A DNA stretch of 44,241 nucleotides. It comes from Holosporaceae bacterium. Its GTDB lineage: Bacteria; Pseudomonadota; Alphaproteobacteria; UBA3830. The DNA is taken from NCBI GenBank assembly GCA_031262635.1, contig JAISHN010000095.1:1-44241 (forward strand), in the 5' to 3' direction. Made by a program: the position numbers and the translations under genes. Position 1 is the stretch's first letter. Each line of letters starts with the position of its first letter. This document shows positions 43,804-44,241 of the stretch, piece after piece. The notes beneath the pieces are model-generated. The model was given only the letters and a program-made list of their open reading frames with translations. It was not told the origin of the DNA and did not search any database.

Positions 43804-44157
43804 ATGATGAGATATAAGAGCGACGTAACGGATTTGCAATGGGAAGCGCTGAAGGATTATTTTTCGCTGGGCAAGTATGGGAATCGTCGAATACATCCAG
43901 TGAGAGAAATGGTTAACGCGGTGTTTTACGTTGTCAAAAGCGGATGCCAATGGCATATGTTGCCGAAAGATTTTCCTCCATTTTCGGCGGTTTTTGCGTT
44001 TTACAACAGATGTCGAACGAAGGGAATTTGGGAAAAGATTAACGCAGATTTAGTGAAAAAAGCAGATTGCAGAGCTAACGCTTTTTTACGTCTTCGCGAG
44101 GAGGACGCAGTCCGACGCGGCAATCTAGCGATAAATGGCCGCTTTTTCCTGGATTGA
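43804..44157 (+). pseudogene. Truncated IS5-type transposase (DUF4096 region), interrupted by a type B repeat
   Basis: The first ~95 codons match the N-terminal DUF4096/IS5-type transposase pattern: VTDLQWEALKDYFSLGKYGN, HPVREMVNAVFYVVKSGCQW and HMLPKDFPPFSAVFAFYNRC. After LVKKADCRANAF the frame enters a palindromic repeat (44089-44156) and stops at its end (TGA 44155-44157). The DDE catalytic residues should lie further on and are not seen in the remaining 84 bp, so the insertion sequence is dead in this copy. Its left terminal inverted repeat could not be identified. Confidence 0.75.
44089..44156 (+). repeat. Palindromic repeat (type B) inserted in the transposase fragment
   Basis: CGAGGAGGACGCAGTCCGAC then GCGGCAATCTAGCGATAAATGG matches the comEC copy (6715-6803) through the core and is read in the same frame, giving VRRGNLAINGR against VRRGNPAINGR in comEC. 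Confidence 0.75.
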
Positions 44158-44241
44158 TACGGTGTCGGAGAGTTGGAGTCAAGAGCAAACATTGAGATGG
44201 TTCTCGCTGAATTTTGAGTTATATTTGAGTATAGCGAAAAT

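Overview
The window looks like chromosomal DNA from an alphaproteobacterium, probably a host-associated or intracellular one. The lineage is suggested by a PopZ (DUF2497)-type polar organiser, a phasin, TadE-type pilus proteins, an alphaproteobacterial-style ComEC, an M16 peptidase pair and a fused FolK-FolP. The lifestyle is inferred from many dispersed palindromic repeats, some lying in frame inside genes as Rickettsia palindromic elements do, and from several exported proteins I could not assign to a family. I cannot fix the order or genus from sequence alone.

Layout. 1-6468 (minus): gltX, tolC, popZ and three tandem M16-like proteins, tightly packed and probably one operon. 6526-10651 (plus): comEC carrying an in-frame palindromic repeat, then an exported S9-like protein that seems to have lost its catalytic residues. 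10.77-14.7 kb: a visibly GC-richer island with a plus-strand fragment of an ArnA-type decarboxylase and a minus-strand cluster of four exported proteins of unknown function, one possibly an outer-membrane barrel. 14980-20296: mtaB, an exported orphan, ftsY, a phasin (minus) and purA. 20.4-24.9 kb (minus): rdgB-like, tRNA-Gly(GCC), a TadE-like gene, then fmt, an exported deformylase paralogue and def. 25.4-28.2 kb (plus): a Fic AMPylase, a MITE-like inverted-repeat element and an aromatic amino-acid permease. 28.2-43.6 kb (minus): a second TadE-like gene, rplK-rplA, a stand-alone PolA-type 5'-3' exonuclease, secB, rluD, and a run acrA-acrB-oprM-folKP-tilS-ftsH. 43.8 kb to the end: a broken IS5-type transposase interrupted by the same repeat family as comEC.

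Working together. def and fmt add and remove the N-formyl group of initiator methionine. The M16 pair is probably one active and one inactive subunit. acrA-acrB-oprM encode a complete tripartite RND pump and read straight into folate-synthesis, tRNA-lysidine and FtsH genes.

The strongest leads are: (1) a duplicated ~186-bp 5' cassette with G9 and G13 tracts in front of both TadE genes, set up so that tract length changes the reading frame; (2) palindromic repeats inserted in frame in comEC, both tadE genes and a transposase; (3) the four-gene exported-protein island; (4) an exported peptide-deformylase paralogue with its metal ligands intact.
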